From assembly GCA_023954815.1 (NCBI GenBank), contig JAGSHB010000014.1, positions 1-60,424 on the forward strand: a stretch of 60,424 bases of DNA. The letters are read 5' to 3'. The DNA comes from Myxococcales bacterium. Its GTDB lineage: Bacteria; Myxococcota_A; UBA9042. Both the position numbers and the translations under genes were made by a program. Shown piece after piece: positions 35,668 to 45,093 of this stretch. Positions within the stretch are counted from its first letter, which is position 1, and each line of letters opens with the position of its first letter. The notes beneath the pieces are model-generated. The model was not told the DNA's origin. It was given only the letters and a program-made list of their open reading frames with translations, and did not search any database.

Positions 35668-36158
35668 GTCAGTCCATGCATAACGCAGACAGACGGGTGC
35701 ACCGCAGTCTCAGGCGGGGTATGGCGGTGACGAGCATCCTCATCGCCATGGGCTTGATGACCAGTGCCTTCGCTGCGCCGCCCGCAGCCAGCGGCACCGC
35801 GACGTTCCAGATTCGGGTGATTGAGGCAGCGAAGGGCCCTGCCGCCCACCTCGACCCACGACTCGGCACGATGAAGCGCGATTTCAAGCCATTCAAGGGC
35901 CAATTTAACCAGTTCAAGCTGGTGCGCCAGCAGACCTTGCGGCTCGCCATCTCGCAGCAGGGTGGTGTGCAGCTGCCGACCGGTAAACGCTTTGGCCTCA
36001 AAATGCTGGGGTTCACGACGGGCAAGGTTCGCCGGATTCGCTATGAAGTGCAGATGCCGCGAACCCGCATGAAACGCTCGGTTGCGCCGGGAGCGCGGAC
36101 CCTCGATGTCATCCGCAACGGCCCCAAGCTCATCATCATCTCCACCACAGTTCGGTAG
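35664..36158 (+). CDS. Secreted protein in the ECF sigma operon, function unknown
   Basis: A protein of 164 aa whose ATG overlaps the anti-sigma TGA (ATGA). Signal peptide AVTSILIAMGLMTSAFA, then a mature domain of about 125 residues that looks all-beta (TATFQIRVIEAAKG, KLVRQQTLRLAISQ, IRRIRYEVQM-like strands) with several basic patches. There are no cysteines in the mature part. It could bind the anti-sigma tail or be the sensed target. No family recognised. Confidence 0.75.
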   Translation: MSQSMHNADRRVHRSLRRGMAVTSILIAMGLMTSAFAAPPAASGTATFQIRVIEAAKGPAAHLDPRLGTMKRDFKPFKGQFNQFKLVRQQTLRLAISQQGGVQLPTGKRFGLKMLGFTTGKVRRIRYEVQMPRTRMKRSVAPGARTLDVIRNGPKLIIISTTVR

Positions 36159-36302
36159 TCACAGCGGTTCCACTGCTCGGCGAACGAAGGTCGAGGACGC
36201 GATGCTGGGTGCTGAATCAGGCTCTGTGGCGCTGGCTACGTCTCGACACCCGCTACGGGCGCATGCTATGCGGTACAACGCCCGCCTGTGGAGCCCACGC
36301 CC

Positions 36303-37571
36303 ATGTTTCGATCGACCGTACACCCCGGCATCGCTGTAGTATCGCGCTGGCTGACAATCGCCGTCATCGCCGCCGGCGGTCTGATACCGAGCCTCGTGCA
36401 AGCGCAACAAGGCAGCGCCGCGACAACCGCAGCCCAGCCGACCACAACCCCGCCGACCAGCGCCGCACCAAGCGCAGCTGCGCCAGCCGCAAGCGCACCA
36501 GCCGCACCACCGACCGCCAAAGCCACCCAGCCGCAGCAACAGGCCGAGGTGTTCAGCCAGGCTGGCCGGCAAGCGTATCGCTCGGCCCACTACGAAGCAG
36601 CATACGACGCATTCGCCCGGGCGTTTCAGCACCACCCGAAACCGGGCTACCTGTACAACATGGCCAGGTGCCAGGAAAAACTCGCTAAATATGGCAAGGC
36701 CGTGCGCCTGCTTCAACGCTACCTCGCCGTCTATCGCAAACAAAACGCGGGCAAGGCGCCAGCGAATGTCGCCGATGTGAACAACCTCATTCGTACCCTG
36801 CGTGAGCGCGCTTTTGAGGCGCTGCCCGAGGTCGTTATCGGCACCAATCCGAGCGGCGCGACGGTTGCCATCATGCCAGGCGGGAAGATTCTGGGTTCGT
36901 CACCCGTGGTCACGCACCTCAAGCCCGGTACCTATCTACTGAAGATCGCGCGCGCCAAGTACACGACGCTGGAGACCAAGTTGGTGGTGCCTGAGTCTGG
37001 CAAAGTTCGAGCGGTGTTCTCGCTCAAGCCCGTGGTCCGCCTCGCTGCCTTGAGTTTTTGGTGCAACGTCCGGGGCGCCAAGATCGCGGTCGACGGCAAA
37101 GTGGTCGCAGTGACCCCATTTTCCGGGCGAATCGACGTCGCGCCGGGTCGCCACCAGGTCAGTGTACAGCGGCGCGGCTACGGTCCGGTGGAAGAGATCG
37201 TGTCCGTGCCTGAGAACAAACAGCTCCATATCAACTACGTCCTGGACCTGATCGACTCGTCGTCGTCATGGCGGACCGTCTTGGGCTGGCCCATCCTCAT
37301 CGCCGGCCTCGGCGGCGTCGGCGGCGGCGTGTGGTCACGCACGCAGGCCGATGAACAATACGCTGGCTCGCCGCGGTTCAAGCTGTACGAGAAGTACCAG
37401 AACTGGGGCTACCAGGGCGGTGGCGCAGCGATTGCGCTCGGACTGGGACTGGTCATCTGGGACGGGCTGCGAACCGGCATTCCAAGCGAAGATCGCGTGG
37501 GGGGTGTCGCACGCACCCAAGGAAAGACGTTACGCACCATGGGCGAGCCCGCAACGAAGGGGGGCAAGTAA
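36303..37571 (+). CDS. TPR and PEGA-domain envelope protein
   Basis: A protein of 422 aa from the ATG at 36303 (a GTG five codons earlier is possible). Signal peptide, then a Thr/Pro/Ala-rich linker (about 45-80), a TPR pair (AYRSAHYEAAYDAFARAFQ, GYLYNMARCQEKLAKYGKA), two PEGA domains (VVIGTNPSGATVAIMPGG; FWCNVRGAKIAVDGK) and a C-terminal pair of hydrophobic helices. PEGA domains are common surface/periplasmic modules in myxobacteria. It is joined to the next gene by TAATG. Confidence 0.8.
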   Translation: MFRSTVHPGIAVVSRWLTIAVIAAGGLIPSLVQAQQGSAATTAAQPTTTPPTSAAPSAAAPAASAPAAPPTAKATQPQQQAEVFSQAGRQAYRSAHYEAAYDAFARAFQHHPKPGYLYNMARCQEKLAKYGKAVRLLQRYLAVYRKQNAGKAPANVADVNNLIRTLRERAFEALPEVVIGTNPSGATVAIMPGGKILGSSPVVTHLKPGTYLLKIARAKYTTLETKLVVPESGKVRAVFSLKPVVRLAALSFWCNVRGAKIAVDGKVVAVTPFSGRIDVAPGRHQVSVQRRGYGPVEEIVSVPENKQLHINYVLDLIDSSSSWRTVLGWPILIAGLGGVGGGVWSRTQADEQYAGSPRFKLYEKYQNWGYQGGGAAIALGLGLVIWDGLRTGIPSEDRVGGVARTQGKTLRTMGEPATKGGK

Positions 37572-38686
37572 TGAACCACCTCTTTCACCCCGTCCTGATG
37601 ACTGCCCTGCTGGCCATGATGGTCGTCGGGTGCGCTGAGGGTAAGCCTGCGCCACCGGCGACGGAGATGGTCAACATCACCACTGGTCTGACCTTTCAGT
37701 TTGGCATGGGGCGCGACGGCTGCAATGTGCCGTCTGACGAGCAGTGCAGCAAAAACCCCAACCAAAGCTATAACCTCGGCTACCCAAGCCTCCAGGTGAC
37801 GGTGGCGGCGTTCGCCTTCGACATCCATGAGGTGACCATCGAGCAGTATCGCTACTGCGTGGAGATGGAGGTCTGCTCCGAGCCGGCTGGCGACAACACT
37901 TCCGGCATTCCCAACTACTGGGCGAAGCTGGCAGCAGGCGGCGGTACCGTGCCGAATGAGGCGTTCTCAGCCCACCCAGTGGTGCAGGTAAGTTGGCTTC
38001 AGGCCCAAGAATACTGCGCTTTTGTTAACAAGCGGCTTCCCACGGAACAAGAGTGGGAGCGTGTCGCTGGCGGCGCTGCGACCAACAGCGCGACCAAGCG
38101 GGTGTATCCCTTCGGCGCGCCAGGGCCACAGCCTCATCCCGGGAAGTGCGCGGATAAGAACGTGAACCTGTACGGCTGTACCCTGCTCGATCGCCCGAAA
38201 GCGGTCATGACGAGCCTCGGTGATGTGGTCAATGAGGGTGGTGCAAAGGTCTACGATCTCTTTGGGAATGCCTACGAGTGGACCGCCAGCGACGGACTCG
38301 ACGAGGTGACGTGCGACGCCAAGCAGCCCTACGACTGTCAGGAGTGCGTCGCGTGTCTCAACACCGGCAAGACCCGTCAGGGATGCAAGCCGCAGTGCAA
38401 AAGCTGCGCGTGTGGTGACGGGGATACGGAGAGCAAACCCAATTGCTACCTGCCGTGTGAGTCGCCGATCTGCGCCGTCTACAAGGCGGGGGATCTACCG
38501 GTCAGCGTACCGCAGCCGGCCAACTACGAAACGGCGCAGCGGGTCATTCGCGGCGGTAGTTTCTTCCAGAATTCAGGCCTGAAAGCCACGGCCCCATGCG
38601 AGGGACGTTCCGATGAGCGCGGATTCACTTGGCGAGCCACCGATCCCCACGAAGGCATCGGCTTCCGGTGCGCCAAGTCGCTCTAG
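37571..38686 (+). CDS. SUMF1/FGE-like lipoprotein with a cysteine-rich insertion
   Basis: A protein of 371 aa. Lipobox MVVGC. The FGE-sulfatase fold is clear (DIHEVTIEQYRYCVE, HPVVQVSWLQAQEYCAFVNK, RLPTEQEWERVA, DLFGNAYEWTA, RVIRGGSFF, IGFRCAKS). The reactive cysteine that formylglycine-generating enzymes carry after GGS is not present, so catalysis is unlikely. Residues about 255-305 form an insertion with about a dozen cysteines (CQECVACLN, CKPQCKSCACGDGD, CYLPCESPIC). The ATG overlaps the preceding TAA. Role unknown; probably a structural or binding module at the outer membrane. Confidence 0.85.
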   Translation: MNHLFHPVLMTALLAMMVVGCAEGKPAPPATEMVNITTGLTFQFGMGRDGCNVPSDEQCSKNPNQSYNLGYPSLQVTVAAFAFDIHEVTIEQYRYCVEMEVCSEPAGDNTSGIPNYWAKLAAGGGTVPNEAFSAHPVVQVSWLQAQEYCAFVNKRLPTEQEWERVAGGAATNSATKRVYPFGAPGPQPHPGKCADKNVNLYGCTLLDRPKAVMTSLGDVVNEGGAKVYDLFGNAYEWTASDGLDEVTCDAKQPYDCQECVACLNTGKTRQGCKPQCKSCACGDGDTESKPNCYLPCESPICAVYKAGDLPVSVPQPANYETAQRVIRGGSFFQNSGLKATAPCEGRSDERGFTWRATDPHEGIGFRCAKSL

Positions 38687-38845
38687 GGTCACCGGACCCA
38701 GACTAAAAACAAGTAAACAGTCTGATATATCAGCACAATATCGCTAAACCGACGCAACTTTAGGGGGCGTAGCGAGGGTGCTGTCGGTCAGTCAGCGTAT
38801 CGGGTGGTCGGGCGTGCGGCGTCCTCGAACCTTCAACCAGTACAG

Positions 38846-40894
38846 CTACATCAAATCGTCGACCAGACCCGGATCAGGCTTGGGCTTGGCTGGCTTCGGT
38901 TTCACGGCTTTCGGCGGATTCGTGACCTTCACCTTCTTTGGATGAGCGATGGCGGTGGCCGGAGGCTTCTTGGTCGCGGCACGGCGACGATTCACGCGGC
39001 GACCAACTCGGGGCTTGGCTGCGGGCTGCTTGGCTGGCAGATGCACGACGGTCGGCGTCACGTCATGTGGTAGCACGATGCGCAGCGTGGAGCTCTCATC
39101 GAAGAGCAGCTCCATCTTTTGATCTTGGTGCTTGTCGTACGTCAGCCGCACATGAAAGCGGGTACCACTGGGTTGCACGAGCGCGAGCGGGGTCTTGCCG
39201 AGCAACTGATCCGGGGGCCCAATACGGACGACTGTGGCGCCCGCTGGCTGAGACTTCACGTGGATGCGCACATTGCCCGAGCCTGCATCGCTGTCGGAGA
39301 CATCGGCTGCAGCGACGAGCGCGCCTGCCCCCCCCTCGCCGGCCTGATCCTCGCCGGGCAATTCACGCGCAGCTGCCGCGGCGCGCTTGTCGGCCTGGGA
39401 CTTCCACCACACCGCGGTACCAGTCAGCCCGGCAGCGGCGACGGCAATAGCGACCACCAGGGCGAGCGTCGAACGCTTGCGCGGGCGATCTTGGCTCGTA
39501 GGTGGCCCTTCCGTCTGACGGGTATCGGATGGCAAGCCAGCCATAGGCACATGCACTGTGGCGGGTGCACTCAAGGCGACACCGAGCTCCGCGGCCTCAC
39601 CAATATCCACCGGCCGTTCGAAGGCATCTGGCAGCCGCGCTGCGAGCTCCATGCAGATGCGCTCAAGTTCGCCCGCAGATTGCACCCGGTCGTCAGGCGA
39701 CTTCTCCAGCAACGTGAGGATCAGCTCCTCGACCTCGATGGGAATCGCCGTGTCAGGGCAGGCGGAGCTCGGCGACTGCGGCTCGTCATTGACGTGGGCC
39801 AGCAGCAGCGTAATCGGCGTATCGCTCAAAAATGGGGCGTGACCAACCACCAACTCGTACAAGATGACGCCCAGCGCGTACACGTCAGAACGGGCGTCCA
39901 GCGGTCTGGCCGAGGCCTGCTCAGGGCTCATGTACCGAGGCGTACCAAAGATCGATCCAGCCTGGGTCAGCGTGCCTTTGCCGTCGCCGGCGCCATCGCG
40001 CAGCTTGGCCACGCCAAAATCGAGCACCTTCACAAAATCGGGATCGACCCCGACTAACGTGAGGAAGATATTCTCGGGCTTGAGGTCTCTGTGGATAATT
40101 CCCTTGTCGTGCGCTTCAGCTAGAGACGCAGCAACCTGACCCACGATGCGCAGCGCTTTGCGAATCGGCAGCCGGCGCTCCCGTGCGTGCCGGGCATAGA
40201 GCGTCTCGCCCTCCAGCAACTCCATGGCGATATAGAGGTTGCCCTGATCGGTCTTGCCAAAGTCAAAAATCTGAATCGTGTTCGGGTGCTTTAGGCGCGA
40301 AACCGCCAGCGCTTCAATGGTAAAGCGCCGAATCAACGTCTCGTTTGTCGTCAGCTCTTGCAGCAGCACCTTGATCGCAACGGCCCGGTCGATGCCGCGC
40401 TGCTGAGCCTTGTAGACCGCCCCCATGCCGCCGGCACCAAGCTTGCTGACGATCTCAAAACGCCCGCCGACGACGGTGCCAATCAGCGGGTCTCGCTTGT
40501 CTTTCTTCGGCGCATCCTGGTCAAGGTGCGCGCGAATCTTGCGATCGAGCGCCTCCCGATCGTCATGCACGTCGGGATGCGTCACGTTGGCGCCACCGCC
40601 TGCCCCTGAAGCGTTGGTCGCCAACGGCTCGGCATCAGCCATGGTGATGTCGGAGCTGGTCTTGGCTGCCGTGCTCACGTCAAAAACGGTCGCATTACCC
40701 ACCGCGTTGAGCGGCTCGTCCTCGGAGACCCGAACCACATGGTGCTGCACGGTATCACCACCTGGGCGCTCCTGGTCAGGCAGGGCATCGCCATCGGCAT
40801 AATCAGCGGTCCGCGCAGTCGACTCCGCCACACGGCGCGTCTCTCGATCTTCCATCATCTGAGTCGGGCGGTTGTCGTTGGACTCGTCACTCAT
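38846..40894 (-). CDS. Eukaryote-like Ser/Thr protein kinase with PEGA-type extracytoplasmic domain
   Basis: A protein of 682 aa. Residues 1-140 are disordered and acidic. The kinase domain (about 145-410) has the glycine loop LGAGGMGAVYKA (152-163), Lys175, HRDLKPEN (268 on), DFG (292-294) and GTPRYMSPEQA, so it should be active. A transmembrane helix (LALVVAIAVAAAGLTGTAVW) is followed by a PEGA-like domain (IHVKSQPAGATVVRIG) and a Lys/Pro-rich tail. The ATG overlaps the tmk stop (ATGA), which ties expression to nucleotide synthesis genes. Confidence 0.93.
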   Translation of the reverse strand: MSDESNDNRPTQMMEDRETRRVAESTARTADYADGDALPDQERPGGDTVQHHVVRVSEDEPLNAVGNATVFDVSTAAKTSSDITMADAEPLATNASGAGGGANVTHPDVHDDREALDRKIRAHLDQDAPKKDKRDPLIGTVVGGRFEIVSKLGAGGMGAVYKAQQRGIDRAVAIKVLLQELTTNETLIRRFTIEALAVSRLKHPNTIQIFDFGKTDQGNLYIAMELLEGETLYARHARERRLPIRKALRIVGQVAASLAEAHDKGIIHRDLKPENIFLTLVGVDPDFVKVLDFGVAKLRDGAGDGKGTLTQAGSIFGTPRYMSPEQASARPLDARSDVYALGVILYELVVGHAPFLSDTPITLLLAHVNDEPQSPSSACPDTAIPIEVEELILTLLEKSPDDRVQSAGELERICMELAARLPDAFERPVDIGEAAELGVALSAPATVHVPMAGLPSDTRQTEGPPTSQDRPRKRSTLALVVAIAVAAAGLTGTAVWWKSQADKRAAAAARELPGEDQAGEGGAGALVAAADVSDSDAGSGNVRIHVKSQPAGATVVRIGPPDQLLGKTPLALVQPSGTRFHVRLTYDKHQDQKMELLFDESSTLRIVLPHDVTPTVVHLPAKQPAAKPRVGRRVNRRRAATKKPPATAIAHPKKVKVTNPPKAVKPKPAKPKPDPGLVDDLM

Positions 40895-41553
40895 GGCTCG
40901 GTCACCGACCTTTCACTGGCGCGCTTGTCGATGATCGCCATCACCCGGCCGAGCACATCAAAGGCGACGGTGTCCGCATCAGGGGTGCCATCGACCACAT
41001 GAACGGCGCCTAGTCCCTCATTTTCGGATTCAAACACGTGCAGATAGCGATCCCGCACCCGGGTCAAGGTCTCACTGACCTCAAAGCGCTCGATCGGCTT
41101 GCCGCGAGAGATGATACGCGCCAACGAGACCTCGACCGGCACATCGATGAGCAGCGACAAGTCGGGGACCATGATCGGCTGATTCAACGACCGCACCCAC
41201 TCGGCATCGAAGTCCCCCTCGCCGTCGATGACTTGGAAGGTCAGCGATGATCCCAGGTATCTGTCGCAGACCACAAACTCGCCGCGGGACAACGCGACGC
41301 CGATTTCGTTTTGGCAGTGGTCGAGTCTGTCGGCTGCAAAAAGCAGGGCGACCTGCCGCGCAGACATGCGGTTGGCGGTCTGATGCCGCAACGCGCGCCG
41401 CAGCAGCTGACCGATCTCGCCATCGGACGGCTCGCGGGTCCGGTGGACCTTCCGGCCCGAACGAATCAGCGCCTCACACAGGCGATCGCCTTGGGTGGTG
41501 GTGCCCGCGCCATCGATGCCCTCGACGACGATAAATAGCGGACTTTCGTGCAT
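40891..41553 (-). CDS. tmk: Thymidylate kinase
   Basis: A protein of 220 aa from the ATG at 41553, which gives the usual N-terminus FIVVEGIDGAGTTTQ with the P-loop; an open extension to 41844 crosses the upstream gene and is not protein-like. DRY (CDRYLGSSLTFQ) is the dTMP-binding motif. It phosphorylates dTMP to dTDP. The P-loop has GAGTTT rather than the common GAGKST, as seen in a subset of thymidylate kinases, so the usual lysine is replaced by threonine; the missing charge may be supplied by the lid or another residue. Confidence 0.9.
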   Translation of the reverse strand: MHESPLFIVVEGIDGAGTTTQGDRLCEALIRSGRKVHRTREPSDGEIGQLLRRALRHQTANRMSARQVALLFAADRLDHCQNEIGVALSRGEFVVCDRYLGSSLTFQVIDGEGDFDAEWVRSLNQPIMVPDLSLLIDVPVEVSLARIISRGKPIERFEVSETLTRVRDRYLHVFESENEGLGAVHVVDGTPDADTVAFDVLGRVMAIIDKRASERSVTEP

Positions 41554-41734
41554 GAGGACGGCTCTCTCTGGAGATAACAATGCCACCTGAGTGACTAGAG
41601 TGGGGACCAACGGGTGACGGCACAAGTACGATAACTGGTTGTACGCCCCATTTCTTGTGGAAAACACGCGATGGTCATCATCAGACGGTCGAGATGCCGA
41701 CTTGGTGAACCGCGGGGAGCCCGTGGGCGTCGTG

Positions 41735-42553
41735 TCAGCGAACGATAGCCGTCGCCGCACACGGCAGCTCAATGGCAACGGTACCGCTCGGGCACGGAAT
41801 GGAAAACACGGCGTCGTCAATATCCTCGTCGATGGTGATCTCACGCAGGGTCAGGGACATGTCGATCTTCTTGCTGGGCACCTTCAATCGCATGATGCCC
41901 GGCGGTGCTTTTGCGCCGAGCTTGTCGAGGTCACCGTAGGCGATCGATACGACGCGTTTGTTCCCATGACGAACCACAGACGCGCGAAATCGGAAGGTGG
42001 TCGGCGCGATCCACACCTGCTGCACCCACGCCCCATCGGCGCTGGTCCGTGTGACAAGGTAGGCGGAGCGCTCCTTGTCCCAAGACAGGCGACTCGACGC
42101 GGCAGAGATCAGCGGCGGCCTGCCGAGCACGGCGCTGACCAGCTGCTTGGGAGGCAGGGCGATCGGCACCAGCCGTGCCATGTTCTCCGGGCAAGCTTGA
42201 CCCACAAAGCACTTCGGCGCGCCGCGCTCATAGCTCATGAATCGGGTGCCATCTGTGCTGAGCACCGCAACCAGGTCCATCGTCGGGGTCAACGCACGAA
42301 ACTGCGCCCGATTTGGCCGCTCGATCAGCACAATCACGTCGGCTTTTCGGGCTTGTCCACCGACAAACGCCTCCAAACGACTCATCCCCTGGACGGTCTT
42401 CGGCAGCGGCCTGGCGAGTGCGCGTTTGAGCACAGCTGCGGCATTTTGCGGACCGTTGTTGGGCAGGGTGGCCGCGCCCGAACAGCCGACAGCAATCGCG
42501 ATCATCAGCGCGCCAAGCACGAGCCAACGCGGTGCCGTAGGTGAGATCATCAT
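41735..42553 (-). CDS. Lipoprotein with LolA/LolB-like beta fold, DUF4292-like
   Basis: A protein of 272 aa with lipobox AVGC and an early [20 protein letters not shown] segment. The body is beta-rich ([70 protein letters not shown]), as in lipid- or lipoprotein-carrier folds. The ATG overlaps the aspartate kinase TGA (ATGA), and it is followed after 181 bp by tmk. Transport of an envelope component is inferred from fold only. Confidence 0.7.
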   Translation of the reverse strand: MMISPTAPRWLVLGALMIAIAVGCSGAATLPNNGPQNAAAVLKRALARPLPKTVQGMSRLEAFVGGQARKADVIVLIERPNRAQFRALTPTMDLVAVLSTDGTRFMSYERGAPKCFVGQACPENMARLVPIALPPKQLVSAVLGRPPLISAASSRLSWDKERSAYLVTRTSADGAWVQQVWIAPTTFRFRASVVRHGNKRVVSIAYGDLDKLGAKAPPGIMRLKVPSKKIDMSLTLREITIDEDIDDAVFSIPCPSGTVAIELPCAATAIVR

Positions 42554-43737
42554 CGCTCCTTGTGGACCAACGCGTCATGGAGCGCGGTAGCGACTGCATC
42601 CGCCTGCGCAGGGTCGACAATCACGGAACGCGTCAGCCCCTGACTCATTCGAGGAGCATCTGTATCGAAAGCGCCCAAGACCTCGTCGAAGCGGGCAGCA
42701 AGATGCGGATCGCGGCCGACGCTGGTACCCACCACACTCACCAAGGTGCCGCGAGAGAGCGAACCGGCCTCGCCCAAGGTGGCTTGAATCTGGTCGCAGA
42801 GACTACCGAATAAAGAGTCGACGCCATCAGCCACATCGCGCGCAACGAGCAACAGCGCGCTATCGCCCGGCGCCACCGTGTCGATCAGCGGGGTGACGCC
42901 AGCTTCCGTCAGACGCGCCAATACTCCCGTACGGAGGCCAGACGGATAGGTCCACAATCGCGCATCGGGGCGACAGGCCACGCCGACGACGCCCGTGTGA
43001 GGCTCGGCAGGGTCGAGACGAACCAGGGTCTCTCCAGGGCGGCCGTCGCTGGCGCGCACAAACAGTGCCACCCGGTTGAGACGCGCCCAGGCGACGGCGT
43101 CTTCGGCGAGCACCTTGGCGCCGGCACGGGCCAGTTCGAGCATCTCATCGTGCGACAAGCTGCTGAGCCGGTGCGCGTCGATGATGACCCGCGGATCAGC
43201 CGTGTAGACACCGTCGATATCGCTGTAGATCTCACAGGCCTCGGCACCGACTGCGGCAGCGAGGGCCACCGCGGTTGTGTCGCTGCCTCCGCGGCCCAAG
43301 GTGGTGACCTCACGCCGATAACTGACACCTTGGAAGCCGGCGACAATGACCACGTGGCCTGCGGTGAGGGCATCTTCGACCCGATACGGCCGCACCTCAA
43401 CGATCCGCGCCGCGCCCGGGCGATCGTTTGTGATGATCCCGCACTGGCTACCGGTCAAGGACGTCGCTGGAACGCCCAGATCACGTACCGCCATGGCCAA
43501 CAGCGCCATGGAGATGCGTTCGCCTGCCGTCAGGAGCATGTCGAGTTCGCGGCGATCGGGTTGCGGGCTGACCTCGTGCGCCAGCCGCATCAATTCGTCT
43601 GTGGTCTTGCCCATGGCGCTGACCACGACGACCACGCCTTTGCCTTCCGAATGGGCCTTGGCGATATGAGCAGCGACGGCGCGCACCCGCTCGGTATCAC
43701 GCAGGGAGGAGCCACCGAACTTCTTGACCACGCGCAT
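42550..43737 (-). CDS. Aspartate kinase
   Basis: A protein of 395 aa. It catalyses the first step of lysine, threonine and methionine synthesis. KFGGSS (6-11), [43 protein letters not shown] and [15 protein letters not shown] are all present. The C-terminal regulatory region is there but diverged from typical double ACT domains, so feedback control cannot be predicted. It sits in a coupled operon with lipoproteins rather than with other lysine genes. Confidence 0.93.
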   Translation of the reverse strand: MRVVKKFGGSSLRDTERVRAVAAHIAKAHSEGKGVVVVVSAMGKTTDELMRLAHEVSPQPDRRELDMLLTAGERISMALLAMAVRDLGVPATSLTGSQCGIITNDRPGAARIVEVRPYRVEDALTAGHVVIVAGFQGVSYRREVTTLGRGGSDTTAVALAAAVGAEACEIYSDIDGVYTADPRVIIDAHRLSSLSHDEMLELARAGAKVLAEDAVAWARLNRVALFVRASDGRPGETLVRLDPAEPHTGVVGVACRPDARLWTYPSGLRTGVLARLTEAGVTPLIDTVAPGDSALLLVARDVADGVDSLFGSLCDQIQATLGEAGSLSRGTLVSVVGTSVGRDPHLAARFDEVLGAFDTDAPRMSQGLTRSVIVDPAQADAVATALHDALVHKER

Positions 43738-44180
43738 CAGTACAAGTCACCGGGTTTGGGCGTTCGGTCGACACTGCTGGCCTCGATCCGCCGCCGCGCA
43801 GTTAGCAACCAACGACCGAGCCGGTAGCGCCACTTCTGCTGAACGAGGTGACGATTGATGATCGGGTCGGCGCCCACAGAAAAGGACAGCTGCACCAGGA
43901 CGATGGCCTCTTCGTTGTCGGATTTCATGCGGACGTTGCGAATGGAGATCTCGTGGATCTTCATGCGGGCCATGGCCTGGCGCTTTCGCACCACAAACTC
44001 TCCGCGCTGCTTGTTCGGGATGAAGGTCGCCGCCTTCTGCACGTGCCCCCACCGGACGGCGACGTTGTAGTCGTGAACGGCATCTCGCAGGTCGGTCCGA
44101 CGGGTCCGCACACCGGCACATGCGGCGACACTCGCGATGACGAGAAGCAACAGGGCGAGCTTGGTCTGGCGGCTTTTCAC
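43737..44180 (-). CDS. Small lipoprotein, NTF2-like
   Basis: A protein of 147 aa with lipobox SVAAC. The mature domain has a helix ([20 protein letters not shown]) followed by strands ([31 protein letters not shown]) as in NTF2-like lipoproteins. It is coupled on both sides: its ATG overlaps the glutaredoxin TGA and its TGA abuts the aspartate kinase ATG. Function unknown. Confidence 0.75.
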   Translation of the reverse strand: MKSRQTKLALLLLVIASVAACAGVRTRRTDLRDAVHDYNVAVRWGHVQKAATFIPNKQRGEFVVRKRQAMARMKIHEISIRNVRMKSDNEEAIVLVQLSFSVGADPIINRHLVQQKWRYRLGRWLLTARRRIEASSVDRTPKPGDLY

Positions 44181-44455
44181 CCGGAAACCTCGGCTAATAG
44201 CTTGTCGAGCTTGCCGCTGCGATCCAATGTAGCGACGTCCATGTAGCCGCCGACGAAGGTGTCACCGACGAAGATTTGCGGGACTGTGCGCCAATTGGTC
44301 TGGGCTTCTAGGGCTTTCCGCTCGTCGTGCTTGCCGTCGAGATAGATCTCCTCGTAAGCCACGCCCTTCCGGTCAAAGAAACGAGCGGCCATCACGCAGT
44401 AGGGGCAAACGCGGGTACGAAAGATGCGAACTGGGCTGGAAGCTGGGCTGGCCAT
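44177..44455 (-). CDS. Glutaredoxin
   Basis: A protein of 92 aa with the dithiol site CPYC (17-20), the cis-proline segment TVPQIF and the glutathione-binding VGGYMD. It matches the GrxC class. It reduces protein or glutathione mixed disulfides in the cytoplasm. First gene of a six-gene minus-strand run ending in the Ser/Thr kinase. Unlike the ArsC-family gene at 10647, it uses ordinary cysteine codons. Confidence 0.92.
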   Translation of the reverse strand: MASPASSPVRIFRTRVCPYCVMAARFFDRKGVAYEEIYLDGKHDERKALEAQTNWRTVPQIFVGDTFVGGYMDVATLDRSGKLDKLLAEVSG

Positions 44456-44482
44456 GACGGTGACTCCGTGCGACAGCGCGTC

Positions 44483-44504
44483 GCTGCGGCAGAATCGCCG
44501 CAGC
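44483..44504. promoter_or_regulatory. Leader hairpin upstream of the glutaredoxin gene
   Basis: GCTGCGGC pairs with GCCGCAGC (8 bp) around AGAATC, 28 bases before the glutaredoxin ATG. There is no T-run, so a terminator is unlikely; it may be a leader structure. Confidence 0.3.
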
Positions 44505-44547
44505 CACGCCCGATAGCAAGTAGGCTGTGATATGAGAGGGCATCAAA

Positions 44548-44569
44548 TCCACCGTGAACGTCCACCGTG
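44548..44569. promoter_or_regulatory. Direct repeat TCCACCGTG x2 between divergent genes
   Basis: Two identical 9-base copies at 44548-44556 and 44561-44569, 13 bases apart, in the region between glutaredoxin (minus) and ruvX (plus). The spacing is close to one helical turn and suits a tandem activator or repressor site; unproven. Confidence 0.3.
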
Positions 44570-44607
44570 GAAACTCCGTGTGACATCCCCCCACGACCAG
44601 AGTCGTC

Positions 44608-45093
44608 ATGCCCCCCGAGACGTTACGCCCGCCCTCGCCAGACGAGCGACGAAAACGCAAAGCGCTGGCGCTGGATATCGGCCGCAAACGCATCGGAGTC
44701 GCCGTCTTGGACGTCGATACATCCATGGCGCTCGCCGACTTCGTGCTGCAACGCAAGGGCACAAAGAGCGACATCGCGCGGCTGCAAGAGCGCTTCGACC
44801 ACATCGGCGCGGAAATCTGGGTCGTCGGTCTGCCGCCAACGTCACCCGATCCAGCGACGTGCTCCGCCCGGTTGGCGCGCAATTTCGCCAAAAGACTAGA
44901 GGCATGCCAACCGGCACCGGTTTGGATGGTCGACGAGGCCAACACAACCCGCGAAGCGACCGATCACTTGCACCTCCTCGGTTTGAGTGGCCGCAAGCTC
45001 AAAGCGGTGATCGACATGCACGCTGCAGCGCGAATCTTGGATAGATGGATAGCTGGCGAGCCCGCATTTTCACCGGATTCGGCCGCAGAGTAG
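44608..45093 (+). CDS. ruvX: RuvX/YqgF-family RNase H-like nuclease
   Basis: A protein of 161 aa with the YqgF-type RNase H fold: LALDIGRKRIGVAVLD (Asp23), IWVVGLP, VDEANTTREA (Asp109, Glu110) and AVIDMHAAARILDRW (Asp136). Members process pre-16S rRNA and have been called putative Holliday junction resolvases. No good ribosome binding site is seen before the ATG. Its TAG stop lies inside palindromic element copy 3. Confidence 0.88.
   Translation: MPPETLRPPSPDERRKRKALALDIGRKRIGVAVLDVDTSMALADFVLQRKGTKSDIARLQERFDHIGAEIWVVGLPPTSPDPATCSARLARNFAKRLEACQPAPVWMVDEANTTREATDHLHLLGLSGRKLKAVIDMHAAARILDRWIAGEPAFSPDSAAE

Noticed and set aside
41554-41844. Extended thymidylate kinase from an upstream ATG at 41844
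   Set aside because: Overlaps the upstream lipoprotein gene and lacks protein-like composition; the P-loop N-terminus starts at 41553.
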